Shown here: positions 8,251 to 16,399 of the stretch, piece after piece | Position numbering within the stretch: position 1 is the first letter of the stretch | Layout: each line of letters begins with the position of its first letter | From: Burkholderiales bacterium | Lineage (GTDB): Bacteria > Pseudomonadota > Gammaproteobacteria > Burkholderiales > Usitatibacteraceae | Assembly: GCA_025360815.1 (NCBI GenBank) | Contig: JANYBL010000105.1 | Coordinates: 1 to 33,789 of the forward strand | Length of the DNA: 33,789 nucleotides | Direction of reading: 5' to 3' | The notes under the pieces: generated by a model | Database searches by the model: none | The model's input: only the letters and a program-made list of their open reading frames with translations | Told to the model about the DNA's origin: nothing | Position numbers and translations under genes: made by a program

Positions 8251-8894
8251 GCCGCGCCTTTCAGCGCGATGACGTTTTCAGATTTGAATCTGGATTTGAT
8301 TCGCGCATCATGCGTCGCCACCACCAGCGTCGCGCCGTGGTCTTCCGCTTGCGCGAACAGCAGCGCGATCGCGGCCTCGGCATTGGCATCGTCGAGCGCT
8401 GAAGTCGGCTCATCGGCCAAAATCATCACCGGTGAATTCAGCACCGCACGCGCAATTGCAACCCGCTGTGCCTCGCCTTGCGAGAGCTGGTGCGGGTACA
8501 CGTGAAACTTATTGGCGATGCCCAGCTTTTCGAGAATTGCGTTCACGCATTTGCCATTCGCTTGAACCCCCGCCAAGCGTTGCGCCAGCAACAGGTTATC
8601 GCGCACTGAAAGTGCCGAAATCAAATGCAAACGCTGCATCACCAATCCGATTTTTTGCCCCCGAAAGTGATCGCGCTGGCTCTCGCTTAAGGTGTCAACG
8701 CGAACGTTATCAATACTGATTTCGCCCGTCATCGGCGTAGCCAAGGCCGCCAAAATATTCAGCAAAGTGGTTTTACCGGAGCCCGAAGGACCGAGCAGCA
8801 AGGTATGTTGACCGCGCGCAATTTGAAGCCGATCAAACGCAATCACGGTTTTGCCGCCGTAGCCAGCTTTGAGATCGGTGATGGAAACGAGCAT
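8247..8894 (-). CDS. ABC transporter ATP-binding protein (LolD/MacB-like)
   Basis: The 215-residue ATPase has Walker A GPSGSGKT (35-42), a Q-loop at VMQ (85-87), the signature LSQGEAQ (137-143), Walker B VMILADEP (156-163) and the switch His in VVATHD. The length and sequence style match the LolD/MacB class, which pairs with FtsX-type permeases. It overlaps the permease start by 4 nt. The upstream gene is a CobW-type GTPase, separated by a 12-nt degenerate tandem repeat. The pair probably drives a mechanotransmission-type or metal-related transporter with the DUF3299 protein. Confidence 0.92.
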   Translation of the reverse strand: MLVSITDLKAGYGGKTVIAFDRLQIARGQHTLLLGPSGSGKTTLLNILAALATPMTGEISIDNVRVDTLSESQRDHFRGQKIGLVMQRLHLISALSVRDNLLLAQRLAGVQANGKCVNAILEKLGIANKFHVYPHQLSQGEAQRVAIARAVLNSPVMILADEPTSALDDANAEAAIALLFAQAEDHGATLVVATHDARIKSRFKSENVIALKGAA

Positions 8895-8896
8895 TA

Positions 8897-8932
8897 AAGG
8901 AACAAGTAAGGGAGCAATGAAGGGAACATCTA
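8897..8932. repeat. Degenerate 12-nt tandem repeat, 3 copies, in the GTPase-ATPase spacer
   Basis: The units are AAGGAACAAGTA / AGGGAGCAATGA / AGGGAACATCTA, exactly 12 nt apart. They fill nearly all of the 46-bp spacer. Confidence 0.8.
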
Positions 8933-8940
8933 AATAAGCA

Positions 8941-9951
8941 TCACTTTATTTCAACCGCTGTTTTCTCTACATCAGCCACGCAATACGCCAAGCCTTCCAC
9001 AAAAATCCGCTTTGGCAGGTTGCGGCCAATAAACACCATTTTCGATCCGCGCGTCTCACCCGGTAACCAGGCTTTGCCCGGGCTGCCGCCCATCAGCATA
9101 TGTACTCCTTGAAAAATCATACGATTGTCTTGATCTTTGATGCTCAGTACGCCTTTGTAGCGCAGCATATCCACACCATAAGTTTGAATCAGCAGCGATA
9201 AAAACGCCTCGATTTTTTCCATGTCCAGCGGGCGCGCATCTTGCCACACAAACGACTGCACATCATCCGAATGACGATGTGTGTCTTCGGTTAAAAAATC
9301 GGGTTCAATGTCTAAAATCGAGTTCAAATTAAAGCCGCGTATATCTAAGATTTCTTGCAGCGGCGTTTCGCCGAAATGCACTTTTTGGAAACTCGCGCGC
9401 GGGTTCATTTTGCGCAGCCGCGCCATCAGGCTTTGCGTCTCAACTTCCGCCACCAAATCGGTCTTAGAAATGAGCAAACGGTCTGCAAAGCCAATCTGAG
9501 CGCGGGCTTCCGAGTTATCGGTCAATTGTTGCGGCGCGTGTTTGGCATCTACCACGGTAATCACGGCATCCAGCACATACTGCTCATGAATCGCCTCATC
9601 CATAAAAAAAGTTTGCGCGACGGGGCCCGGCTCGGCCAAACCGGTGGTCTCAATAATGACGCGGTCAAATTTCAATTTTCCGGCTTTGCGTTTAGCCGCA
9701 AGGTCCGCCAAAATCCGCACCAAATCGCCACGCACCGTGCAGCAAATGCAGCCGTTGTTCATCTCAATAATTTGCTCGTCTTTGTCCTGGACGAGGATAT
9801 CGTTATCGATACCTTCTTGGCCGAATTCGTTTTCGATCACCGCGATTTTTTCGCCATGGCGCTCGGTCAAAATGCGGTTTAAAAGCGTGGTTTTACCGCT
9901 GCCCAAAAAGCCGGTGAGGATGGTAGCGGGAATTAGATCTTTTTTGCTCAT
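8941..9951 (-). CDS. CobW/YjiA-family zinc-chaperone GTPase (second copy)
   Basis: The 336-residue G3E GTPase shows P-loop GFLGSGKT (14-21), the metal-binding CxCC motif in GCICC (C68, C70, C71), Walker B-like IIETTGLAEPGP (about 99-110) and the guanine-specificity SKTD (162-165). The CobW C-terminal domain (about 245-336) follows. It resembles the E. coli YjiA type. Members of this family are GTP-dependent metallochaperones, and many are Zur-regulated. The gene follows another cobW gene and Zur on the same strand, which supports a role in zinc allocation. An array of about six 12-nt degenerate repeats separates it from the first copy. Confidence 0.92.
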   Translation of the reverse strand: MSKKDLIPATILTGFLGSGKTTLLNRILTERHGEKIAVIENEFGQEGIDNDILVQDKDEQIIEMNNGCICCTVRGDLVRILADLAAKRKAGKLKFDRVIIETTGLAEPGPVAQTFFMDEAIHEQYVLDAVITVVDAKHAPQQLTDNSEARAQIGFADRLLISKTDLVAEVETQSLMARLRKMNPRASFQKVHFGETPLQEILDIRGFNLNSILDIEPDFLTEDTHRHSDDVQSFVWQDARPLDMEKIEAFLSLLIQTYGVDMLRYKGVLSIKDQDNRMIFQGVHMLMGGSPGKAWLPGETRGSKMVFIGRNLPKRIFVEGLAYCVADVEKTAVEIK

Positions 9952-9999
9952 GGAGTTGCCTGAATAGGGTCGAAATGGTCGGATAGAGGTAGGTAAAGA

Positions 10000-10072
10000 C
10001 TATGCAAATGTGGAGATGAATACAGGTATGAATTTACGACTGAATATTACGATGAATGTGGGGGATGAAATT
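10000..10072. repeat. Degenerate 12-13-nt tandem repeat, about 6 copies, between the two GTPase genes
   Basis: Plus-strand units are CTATGCAAATGT / GGAGATGAATAC / AGGTATGAATTT / ACGACTGAATATT / ACGATGAATGTG / GGGGATGAAATT. The shared core is ATGAAT. The array occupies more than half of the 128-bp spacer and ends just before the stop codon region of the first GTPase gene. Confidence 0.82.
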
Positions 10073-10079
10073 GCAATCA

Positions 10080-11135
10080 TCAAGCCGCCACCGTTGTGGA
10101 ATGTCTTATAAAACTATTGAGCGTCTCCCGAACAAGCTGCTCGCTCAAATCACGCAGAATAAAAACAATCTTACTGCGCCGGTCATCGTCTGGCCAAGCG
10201 GGCAGCCTTGCGAACGGATACACCGTATGCTGCACGGCATGAATCGCGCGGGGTGTTGCCTCGTCCGCTACGTTGATGATGCCCTTAACCCGCAGCAATT
10301 CATCGCCGCGCAAATCCGTTAATGCGCCCAACGCATCCATCAAATCCTGCCAAACGATCGGTATATCAAAAAAGACTGCAAAAGCATGAATCCGTTCATC
10401 ATGGTTAAAAATTTTAGTGGGCGTCACTAATGGTGTGTGCGCCGGTTTGTGTATTGGTTTGTAGGCCTCAGCCCGCAGCCAGCCTACGACATCCGGCGAT
10501 TTTGAGCCTGCCTGATACAGACCTGTGTCGAGCAGAACATGCGGATCAACCTCGCCTGAAACTGCTTCAACCATGGTCGCGCCGGGGTTCAATTTTTCGA
10601 GCCGAATCCTGAGCGCGTCCACTTGCGATTTTGTTGTCAAGTCTGTTTTGGTGATCACAATTCGATCTGCCACCGCTACCTGCTTGATGGACTCAAAGTG
10701 CCCGTCCAGCGTTGCTTGCCCGTGTGTGGCATCAACGGTTGTGACGATGCCCGATAGTGCATAACGTGCCGCGACTAGCGGCATTTCAATTAACGTATGC
10801 ATAATCGGCGCGGGGTCGGCCAGGCCGGTTGTCTCAATAATGACGCGTTTAAAAAAGGGCACCTCACCATTTGCGCGTTTGAAATAAAGTTCTCTGAGCG
10901 CCTTCACCATATCGCCCGCCACCGAGCAGCACACGCAGCCATTTGCCATCACCACAATATCACCACTTGTTTTAACCACCAGCAAATGGTCAATTGATAC
11001 CGAGCCGAATTCATTAATGAGGACGGCGGTGTCTTGCATGTCGGCGTGTTGCAATAGCTGATTTAGCAACGTCGTTTTACCGCTGCCCAAAAAGCCGGTG
11101 AGCAACGTAACCGGGGTGACGATTGAGGCTGTCAT
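10080..11135 (-). CDS. CobW-family zinc-chaperone GTPase (first copy)
   Basis: The 351-residue protein has P-loop GFLGSGKT (14-21), the CxCC metal motif GCVCC (C67, C69, C70), IIETTGLADPAPI and the specificity motif TKTD. A CobW C-terminal domain follows (about 245-335), with VVWQDLMDALG-type sequence. It is clearly diverged from the second copy, so the pair is not a recent duplication. It begins 40 bp after the stop of the Fur/Zur gene on the same strand. A metallochaperone function under Zur control is inferred. Its true client protein cannot be told from sequence. Confidence 0.92.
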   Translation of the reverse strand: MTASIVTPVTLLTGFLGSGKTTLLNQLLQHADMQDTAVLINEFGSVSIDHLLVVKTSGDIVVMANGCVCCSVAGDMVKALRELYFKRANGEVPFFKRVIIETTGLADPAPIMHTLIEMPLVAARYALSGIVTTVDATHGQATLDGHFESIKQVAVADRIVITKTDLTTKSQVDALRIRLEKLNPGATMVEAVSGEVDPHVLLDTGLYQAGSKSPDVVGWLRAEAYKPIHKPAHTPLVTPTKIFNHDERIHAFAVFFDIPIVWQDLMDALGALTDLRGDELLRVKGIINVADEATPRAIHAVQHTVYPFARLPAWPDDDRRSKIVFILRDLSEQLVRETLNSFIRHSTTVAA

Positions 11136-11175
11136 GGGCGTAACCTAGCCGCGCGCATCAGAGAGATTAAGCATA

Positions 11176-11628
11176 TCAAGCACAATGCGCACATTGCCCG
11201 CGCAGCTTCAAATCAACATCGATGGTTTTAAACCCTGCTGGCACCTTAACGGGCAGTTTTGGCGACACCTCATCCAAACAAAAAGTCTGCCCACAATCGT
11301 TGCAAGTAAAGTGCGCATGTTGCAGGTGTTGCGCGTTCGCTTTTCCGTTTGGTTTCGCAGCCGTCAACATGAACCGCCACACCCGGTCATCCCCCGCAAT
11401 TCGGTGCGCAATGCCCATCGTCACCAGCCATTCCAACACCCGATAAACCGTCACCCGATCCATCGGATGATGCTTGGCCAACGCGTCCACCGCATCCAAA
11501 TGCGAAATCGCATGGTCAGCCGTCATCAGCGTCGCCAACATCGCCACCCGCGGCTGTGTGAGCCGCTCACCGGTCGCGCGAATGTGCGCCTCGGCGGCTG
11601 GGATGCGGGTTAGGTAGGTTGGCTTCAT
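11176..11628 (-). CDS. zur: Fur-family transcriptional regulator, probable Zur
   Basis: The start is ATG at 11628 (MKPTYLTRIPAAE), giving 150 residues. The frame extends upstream only to a TTG. The winged-helix DNA-binding part (about 20-85) has ERLTQPRVAMLATL and the recognition helix DRVTVYRVLEWLV. The dimerisation domain has the structural zinc cysteines in CNDC (C109, C112) and CAHC (C146, C149), plus HLQHAHFTC. Fur, Zur and other paralogues share these features. The Zur call comes from the two CobW GTPases and the transporter genes immediately downstream. I did not see a convincing Zur-box palindrome in the upstream bases or in the GTPase spacer. Confidence 0.85.
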   Translation of the reverse strand: MKPTYLTRIPAAEAHIRATGERLTQPRVAMLATLMTADHAISHLDAVDALAKHHPMDRVTVYRVLEWLVTMGIAHRIAGDDRVWRFMLTAAKPNGKANAQHLQHAHFTCNDCGQTFCLDEVSPKLPVKVPAGFKTIDVDLKLRGQCAHCA

Positions 11629-11699
11629 GGTTGGGTGCAAATAGAAAATTCGGTGCGGGTGGGATGTGTCATTTTACGACTTATTGCGGCGTTTTGCAG

Positions 11700-11857
11700 T
11701 TGCAGATGCAATTGAGTCGCAAATCAATTTTCAAGTAGGTTGGGCACAGGTGGGCGTGACAAATTCGCGGCCTGCGATTGGTTGTCGCGGGGGCACGCTA
11801 CGCTTTGCCCACCCTGTGCTCGCTGGTTGAATTGCAGATATTATGGGTCGCAAATTA
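11700..11857. repeat. Imperfect inverted repeat flanked by ~27-bp direct repeats
   Basis: Arms GCACAGGTGGGC (11744-11755) and GCCCACCCTGTGC (11807-11819) are inverted copies with one extra base. The interior also pairs in part (GTGACAA with TTGTCGC). Outside the arms, 11700-11726 and 11832-11857 are similar direct repeats sharing TTGCAGAT and GTCGCAAAT. Sequence of the GTAGCGTGCCCACC type is common as a dispersed element in proteobacterial genomes. The whole resembles a small REP or MITE-like insertion. Confidence 0.55.
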
Positions 11858-12084
11858 AACCTTGTGTAGCGTGCGGCAAGGCAGGGTTTATTATTAGTTT
11901 GCCGTTCAAGCGCAAGCGGCCTTTCATAGCCTAGCCGTTCAAACATACCGGAAGTTAGGGTGCGGTGACGCAAACGAAAAAACAGCCAGTACTCAGAGCC
12001 GTTCGCGCCCTGAAAGATCGCAGCGAGTGCGCCTCCGTCGCGAATCATTTCGACACTGTAGACAAGTGCGATTGATGGGATCAT
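11731..12084 (-). CDS. Hypothetical short protein, possibly truncated by a repeat element
   Basis: A 117-codon frame from ATG at 12084. The first 50-60 residues (MIPSIALVYSVEMIRDGG, then ANGSEYWLFFRLR) look like genuine protein. The remainder (from about residue 75) is Arg/Pro/Ser-rich and reads through the inverted-repeat element at 11700-11857. The likeliest view is a small gene whose 3' end was replaced by the element, or a remnant. I do not recognise a domain. No clear ribosome-binding site precedes the ATG. The rest of the gap between the acylase and zur genes shows nothing else I can support. Confidence 0.35.
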   Translation of the reverse strand: MIPSIALVYSVEMIRDGGALAAIFQGANGSEYWLFFRLRHRTLTSGMFERLGYERPLALERQTNNKPCLAARYTRFNLRPIISAIQPASTGWAKRSVPPRQPIAGREFVTPTCAQPT

Positions 12085-12197
12085 AGATATGCCCAACGTG
12101 GTTCAATTGTACGACTCAGGACTCGATTTTGTATTGCCTGCCGATCCAGCATTTGTTGTAGGCATCGCTTACGACGTAGTTTAACGGCGCGAAGAGT

Positions 12198-14615
12198 TCA
12201 CTTCCCCTCCACGCCCCGCAACACCAATCGATACTTAGCCTCCCCCGCCAACAACGGCGCGGGCTTCCCGTCCACCCAATCCTGATGCCCCGCGCCATAA
12301 AACGGCGATAGCGGGTGGCCGCTTTGGCCGCCAGGCATGGTCATGATGGCGGCTTCTTCGTGGCCGGGGGCGACGACCAAGCGTTCAGACGCGCCGAAGC
12401 TGGGGGCGGCCACTTTCGGCATATGGTTATCGCCTGATAGTTGCGCGGCGGGCATGTTTAAAAAATATCCTAGCTGCGGTACCGCGCGCGCGATAGGGTG
12501 GGTGATATTCGTGGTGTTGCGTTTGCCCCATGTCGCCTCAGCGAGTGAGGCGTTGGTGGTTAATAATAGGGTTGTTGCGTCACCCAGCTTGGCGGATAAA
12601 AACGCGTTCCATGTTGTGAAGGGCAATGGCAGCAGATGTGGTGCCTCTGTGCTGATGGCTTGCCAGGCGGCATATTCAAAACGGTGATCCCAGTCCATTT
12701 CCGGATCGTCTTGCGCACTATCGCTGTTGGCATCGCGCGCGGCGGGAATGGCGGCAATCCATGAGGCCCACAGCGCGTCAAGCACTTTCAGCCGAAAACT
12801 TTGGGCAATCCTGTAGCCCGCTTGGTCAACATTGGCATGGCCATCCCATAATTTCAAGGCTTTGATCGCGGCGAGCGCATTTGGTGCTGTTTGGTTGAGC
12901 GCGCGGTTCGCTTCGGCGGCATCGGTCGCTTTTTGTGCCCAGCGTTTTAAAAATCGGGCTTCGGTATCGAGCCCGATGTTATGCATTGCCAATTCATCGA
13001 ATTTGTCTTTTTCACGCAATCGATCCCGAATCTGCTGGCCGCGTGCGCCGAGATCAAAGCCGCCTTCGCCGATCAATACGCCCCCCGCGCCAGACAATTG
13101 CCGGTTGTTGCCCGACCAGAGCCGGTGATCGGCGGGGTCTTTGATGGCGGGGTATTGCGTGGTGGGCAACCAATCGCCATCGAGCGCGTCAATCGCCGCG
13201 AAACCCGCGCGGATACCGGAGTTTGGCGATGTTGCGTGGGTGGAACGGATCGCCATTTTGCCCATAATCGTCCACGCGTTATGGCCTGCTTTGTCGACAA
13301 TAAAAATATTTTGGTGCGGCCCGCCGCTCAATTGCGCGAGCGGCAGCGCTTCGTCAACTGTTTTCGCCATCGCCATTTTGCTTAAGTGTAGGTTGATCGC
13401 CTCCGGGCGATGCCCCAGCCAATTGAGTGCATAGCGTTGCTTGTTACGGACTTTAAGCACCGGGCCGAAACGTGATTCACGAACCGCTAACTTGATGGCA
13501 TCACCGCCTTTAACTTGAATCGTTTCTATTTGCAGGGTGAGCTCTTCAGTGGCCGGTAGTGGCACCCAATCAAACCATTTACCGTAGCTGTTGGTGAATC
13601 CCCACGCGATATCGCCGTTGCTGCCCACCACAAGCGCCGGCACACCGGGGAGCGTGACACCGACGAGCCTTGTCATTGCGTTGTTGCTGTCAGTGATCTC
13701 GATTTGCGCCCGAAACCAGATATTGGGCACGCTCTGCCCGAGATGCATATCGTTGGCCAACATCGCGCCGCCGTGCGTCGTGAGCGCACCGCCGATGGAC
13801 CAAGCGTTACTGCCAACGAATAACTGTTTGGCATCATGGGTGGCCGTCACGATGCCATTGTTTTTAGACTGCATGTTGCGCAGATTGATTTGATCCGCAC
13901 CGGGCATTGGCACTGGCGGGATCACACTGCCATCAAACGCGGCGTCCCATGTCCCACCGAGCGGGCGCATCCATGCGAACAGGGGTTCGCCCAGCTTTTC
14001 GCGCAGCAGCGCGTTTTTGTAGGCATCATCAATCGGTTTCGCTTGCAACATATAGAGCATTTCACACATCACTAACAACGAATCAACCTCGGTCCAGGGC
14101 TGTGGTGCTGCTTGCAGCAGTGCGTATTGCCACGGCTTGGCATTGAGCGCAGCTAGCCCAGCGTTGACGCCTTCTGTGTATGCGGTCAGCAAGCTTGCGC
14201 CGCTGGCATCTTCGGCGGGCAGCGTTTGCCAGCGGGATTCCATGCGATGCCGGAAGCGGTGTGCGCGCTTTTCTTTGTCCATCAAAACCGTCGCCTTGCC
14301 GAGCAACGCGGATAGCTCGCCGGCGGCTGAGCGGCGCGCTAAATCCATCTCAAAAAACCGCTCTTGGGCATGCACAAAGCCCAAGCTGCGCATTGCGTCC
14401 GTCAGGTTGGCCGCACCGATGGTGGCAGTGCCGCGCAGATCGCGGCTGACCGTGACGACTTGGCCGAGTTTGGCTAACGACACCTCGCCATCGAGCTTTG
14501 GCAGGCTTGCGCGAAGCGAAAAAAAAACGAAGGCGGCCACCACCAGTGCGAGTACCAGCACGCCGGCCATGATACGAATAACAATTTTCAACCAGCTTGG
14601 TTGATTGGCGAACAT
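12198..14615 (-). CDS. Penicillin acylase family Ntn-hydrolase
   Basis: The start is ATG at 14615 (MFANQPSWLK), preceded by AAAGG at 7-8 nt and lying 10 bp after the xerC stop. The open frame could extend into xerC but has no reason to. The 805-residue precursor has one N-terminal membrane segment (about 10-34). The alpha-chain part has SLGFVHAQERFFEMDLARR. The autoprocessing site and beta-chain N-terminus are at GSNAW, with S269 as the nucleophile Ser. ANDMHL and GDIAWGFTN are family motifs. Members cleave amide bonds of beta-lactams, N-acyl homoserine lactones or siderophore precursors. The substrate here is unknown. The export anchor suggests action in the periplasm. Confidence 0.92.
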   Translation of the reverse strand: MFANQPSWLKIVIRIMAGVLVLALVVAAFVFFSLRASLPKLDGEVSLAKLGQVVTVSRDLRGTATIGAANLTDAMRSLGFVHAQERFFEMDLARRSAAGELSALLGKATVLMDKEKRAHRFRHRMESRWQTLPAEDASGASLLTAYTEGVNAGLAALNAKPWQYALLQAAPQPWTEVDSLLVMCEMLYMLQAKPIDDAYKNALLREKLGEPLFAWMRPLGGTWDAAFDGSVIPPVPMPGADQINLRNMQSKNNGIVTATHDAKQLFVGSNAWSIGGALTTHGGAMLANDMHLGQSVPNIWFRAQIEITDSNNAMTRLVGVTLPGVPALVVGSNGDIAWGFTNSYGKWFDWVPLPATEELTLQIETIQVKGGDAIKLAVRESRFGPVLKVRNKQRYALNWLGHRPEAINLHLSKMAMAKTVDEALPLAQLSGGPHQNIFIVDKAGHNAWTIMGKMAIRSTHATSPNSGIRAGFAAIDALDGDWLPTTQYPAIKDPADHRLWSGNNRQLSGAGGVLIGEGGFDLGARGQQIRDRLREKDKFDELAMHNIGLDTEARFLKRWAQKATDAAEANRALNQTAPNALAAIKALKLWDGHANVDQAGYRIAQSFRLKVLDALWASWIAAIPAARDANSDSAQDDPEMDWDHRFEYAAWQAISTEAPHLLPLPFTTWNAFLSAKLGDATTLLLTTNASLAEATWGKRNTTNITHPIARAVPQLGYFLNMPAAQLSGDNHMPKVAAPSFGASERLVVAPGHEEAAIMTMPGGQSGHPLSPFYGAGHQDWVDGKPAPLLAGEAKYRLVLRGVEGK

Positions 14616-14625
14616 TTTGGTGCCT

Positions 14626-15570
14626 TTATTTTTTGAGTGCTGTTTTTTTCGCACGCGGGTGCGCGGCGTCATAAATTTTCGCCAAATGCTGAAAATCTAA
14701 ATGCGTATAAACCTGTGTTGAGGCAATGCTGGCGTGGCCGAGCATTTCCTGTACGGCACGTAAATCGCCGGATGATTGCAGCACATGCGAAGCGAATGAA
14801 TGTCGCAGCATATGCGGATGCAAATCGACTGAAATGCCTTGTTGCGTTGCGCGGATTTTGATTTGGTTTTGAATCGAGCGTACCGAAATACGTTTTCCAT
14901 GTTTTGATAAAAAGAGCGCTTGGCGATGATCTTTATGAATTGCATCCGTCCGCGGATCTGCATCGGAAACTCTAGTGCTGGCGCGGGTTTCCAGCCATTT
15001 TTGGAGTGCAGTAATGGCATGTCTCCCGACCGGCACGATGCGAGTTTTATTGCCCTTACCGGTGACACGTGCCTCGGCGGTGCTGAAATCAATCGAGTCC
15101 AAATTTAAGCTCGTCAATTCCGATATTCGCAGACCTGATGAATAGAGTAATTCAAAAATCGCGCGATCGCGCACGCCTTCCGCGCTATCGTCTTCAAAGC
15201 TGACCAAGCGCACCGCCTCGTCGGGCGAGAGGGTTTCAGGCAAACGCTTTTCGGCTTTGGGTGGGCGCACACCATCCACTGGATTGGCAGCACCGGTTTG
15301 ATGGCGCAAAAATTCATAAAATCCGCGCCAGCCAGAAAGCGTGCGGGCAATGGATTTAGGTCCCAGTCCTCTGCCGTGTAGCTGGGCGGCGAAGCGGCGA
15401 ATTTCAGTTTGGGTTAGGGTGGCTAGTTCACGTGTGGAAGATTGCTCTTTGCCAGAAGCAGCGAGTGATTCCAACAATTTCAAATCGCGCCGATAGTGTT
15501 TCAGTGTCAGCGCCGCCAGGCGGCGCTCATGCGCCAAATGATTTAGATACTGCTCGCAAGCGTTGTTCAC
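14626..15570 (-). CDS. xerC: Tyrosine recombinase XerC
   Basis: XerC, with XerD, resolves chromosome dimers at dif. The 314-residue protein has the N-terminal SAM-like core-binding domain (about 1-90). The catalytic domain has all active residues: R148 (GLRISE), K172 (GKGNK), H253 and R256 (HMLRHSFASH), H279 (LGHAS) and nucleophile Y288 (TQVYTH). The start is GTG at 15570. It follows the DUF484 gene by 15 bp and precedes the acylase gene by 10 bp. The dapF-DUF484-xerC order is the conserved chromosomal one, so this is the housekeeping recombinase and not a phage or integron integrase. Confidence 0.95.
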   Translation of the reverse strand: MNNACEQYLNHLAHERRLAALTLKHYRRDLKLLESLAASGKEQSSTRELATLTQTEIRRFAAQLHGRGLGPKSIARTLSGWRGFYEFLRHQTGAANPVDGVRPPKAEKRLPETLSPDEAVRLVSFEDDSAEGVRDRAIFELLYSSGLRISELTSLNLDSIDFSTAEARVTGKGNKTRIVPVGRHAITALQKWLETRASTRVSDADPRTDAIHKDHRQALFLSKHGKRISVRSIQNQIKIRATQQGISVDLHPHMLRHSFASHVLQSSGDLRAVQEMLGHASIASTQVYTHLDFQHLAKIYDAAHPRAKKTALKK

Positions 15571-15585
15571 GTCATTGGGCTGGTT

Positions 15586-16323
15586 TTATTCGGGCAACAC
15601 TTCCGGCACAACGGTCAAATACCGCGATACCGAATGCGCGAACACCTGACTGATGCGCGACAAAAACATGGTGCCCATTTCGTTATAAAAGCGCTCGGCA
15701 TTTTCGCTCGCCATCAACAGCAGGCCAAAGGTTTTTTCGCTTTTCAACGGAACCAACGCATACGATTTTAAATGCGGCGCATGTTCACCAAACCAAAGGT
15801 TGGTTTCATAAACAGGGTGTGCGCCACAATAGGGCTGCGTCATTGCTTCGACAAACTGGCGCAGCTCGAGCGGCGCGGCTTGAAACTCCGGCGCGGTGCT
15901 GGCAACGCCGTCGGCGCCTGCTGTACTTATGCCGCCCCCGCCACCTACGCCACCTTCGCCACCCTCAACACCCCAAAAACGCACCACCACATGCGGCACT
16001 TGGAACCGATCCAGCAAATCCAAATACAAAATATCAATCGCCGCGTTGAGCGATTTGGCACTAATGAGTTTCAATGTCAGGGCATGAACCTTCTCAGACA
16101 AGCCGTCGTTTTCCTCGCCGAACTGAATCAACTCCGCCAGCTTGTTTTCGATCAGGCGAACTTTCTCACGCGTTGCAATCAGCTGACGTTCGGGGATCGA
16201 CACGGTCCGCCCGCCGTGCGGATGGGTGACATTTAGCGCCAACAAAACATCCGCATGATGTTCAAAAAAATCAGGGTTAGCCCGTAAAAAATTGGCGATG
16301 TCGTCGATGTTCATTTCGTTCAT
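15586..16323 (-). CDS. DUF484 family protein
   Basis: The 245-residue protein has the standard DUF484 layout. An N-terminal helix MNIDDIANFLRANPDFFEHH is followed by VSIPERQLIATREKVRLIENKLAELIQ (a coiled-coil region, about 42-70) and a GAF-like C-terminal half. AGGGA 6-7 nt before the ATG supports the start at 16323. Residues about 119-131 are a Gly-rich insertion between the two halves of the GAF-like domain, encoded by 9-nt repeats. DUF484 genes regularly sit between dapF and xerC. The molecular function is not established. Confidence 0.9.
   Translation of the reverse strand: MNEMNIDDIANFLRANPDFFEHHADVLLALNVTHPHGGRTVSIPERQLIATREKVRLIENKLAELIQFGEENDGLSEKVHALTLKLISAKSLNAAIDILYLDLLDRFQVPHVVVRFWGVEGGEGGVGGGGGISTAGADGVASTAPEFQAAPLELRQFVEAMTQPYCGAHPVYETNLWFGEHAPHLKSYALVPLKSEKTFGLLLMASENAERFYNEMGTMFLSRISQVFAHSVSRYLTVVPEVLPE
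15931..15966. repeat. Degenerate 9-nt tandem repeat, 4 copies, inside the DUF484 gene
   Basis: Plus-strand units are GCCGCCCCC / GCCACCTAC / GCCACCTTC / GCCACCCTC. They encode the Gly-rich insertion of the DUF484 protein. Confidence 0.85.
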
Positions 16324-16399
16324 TGTTATTCCCTGACACTTGGTGTCATCTCATTTTTAAAATTTGGCTTAAACGGATTTGACTCTGCTCACGCCGGAC

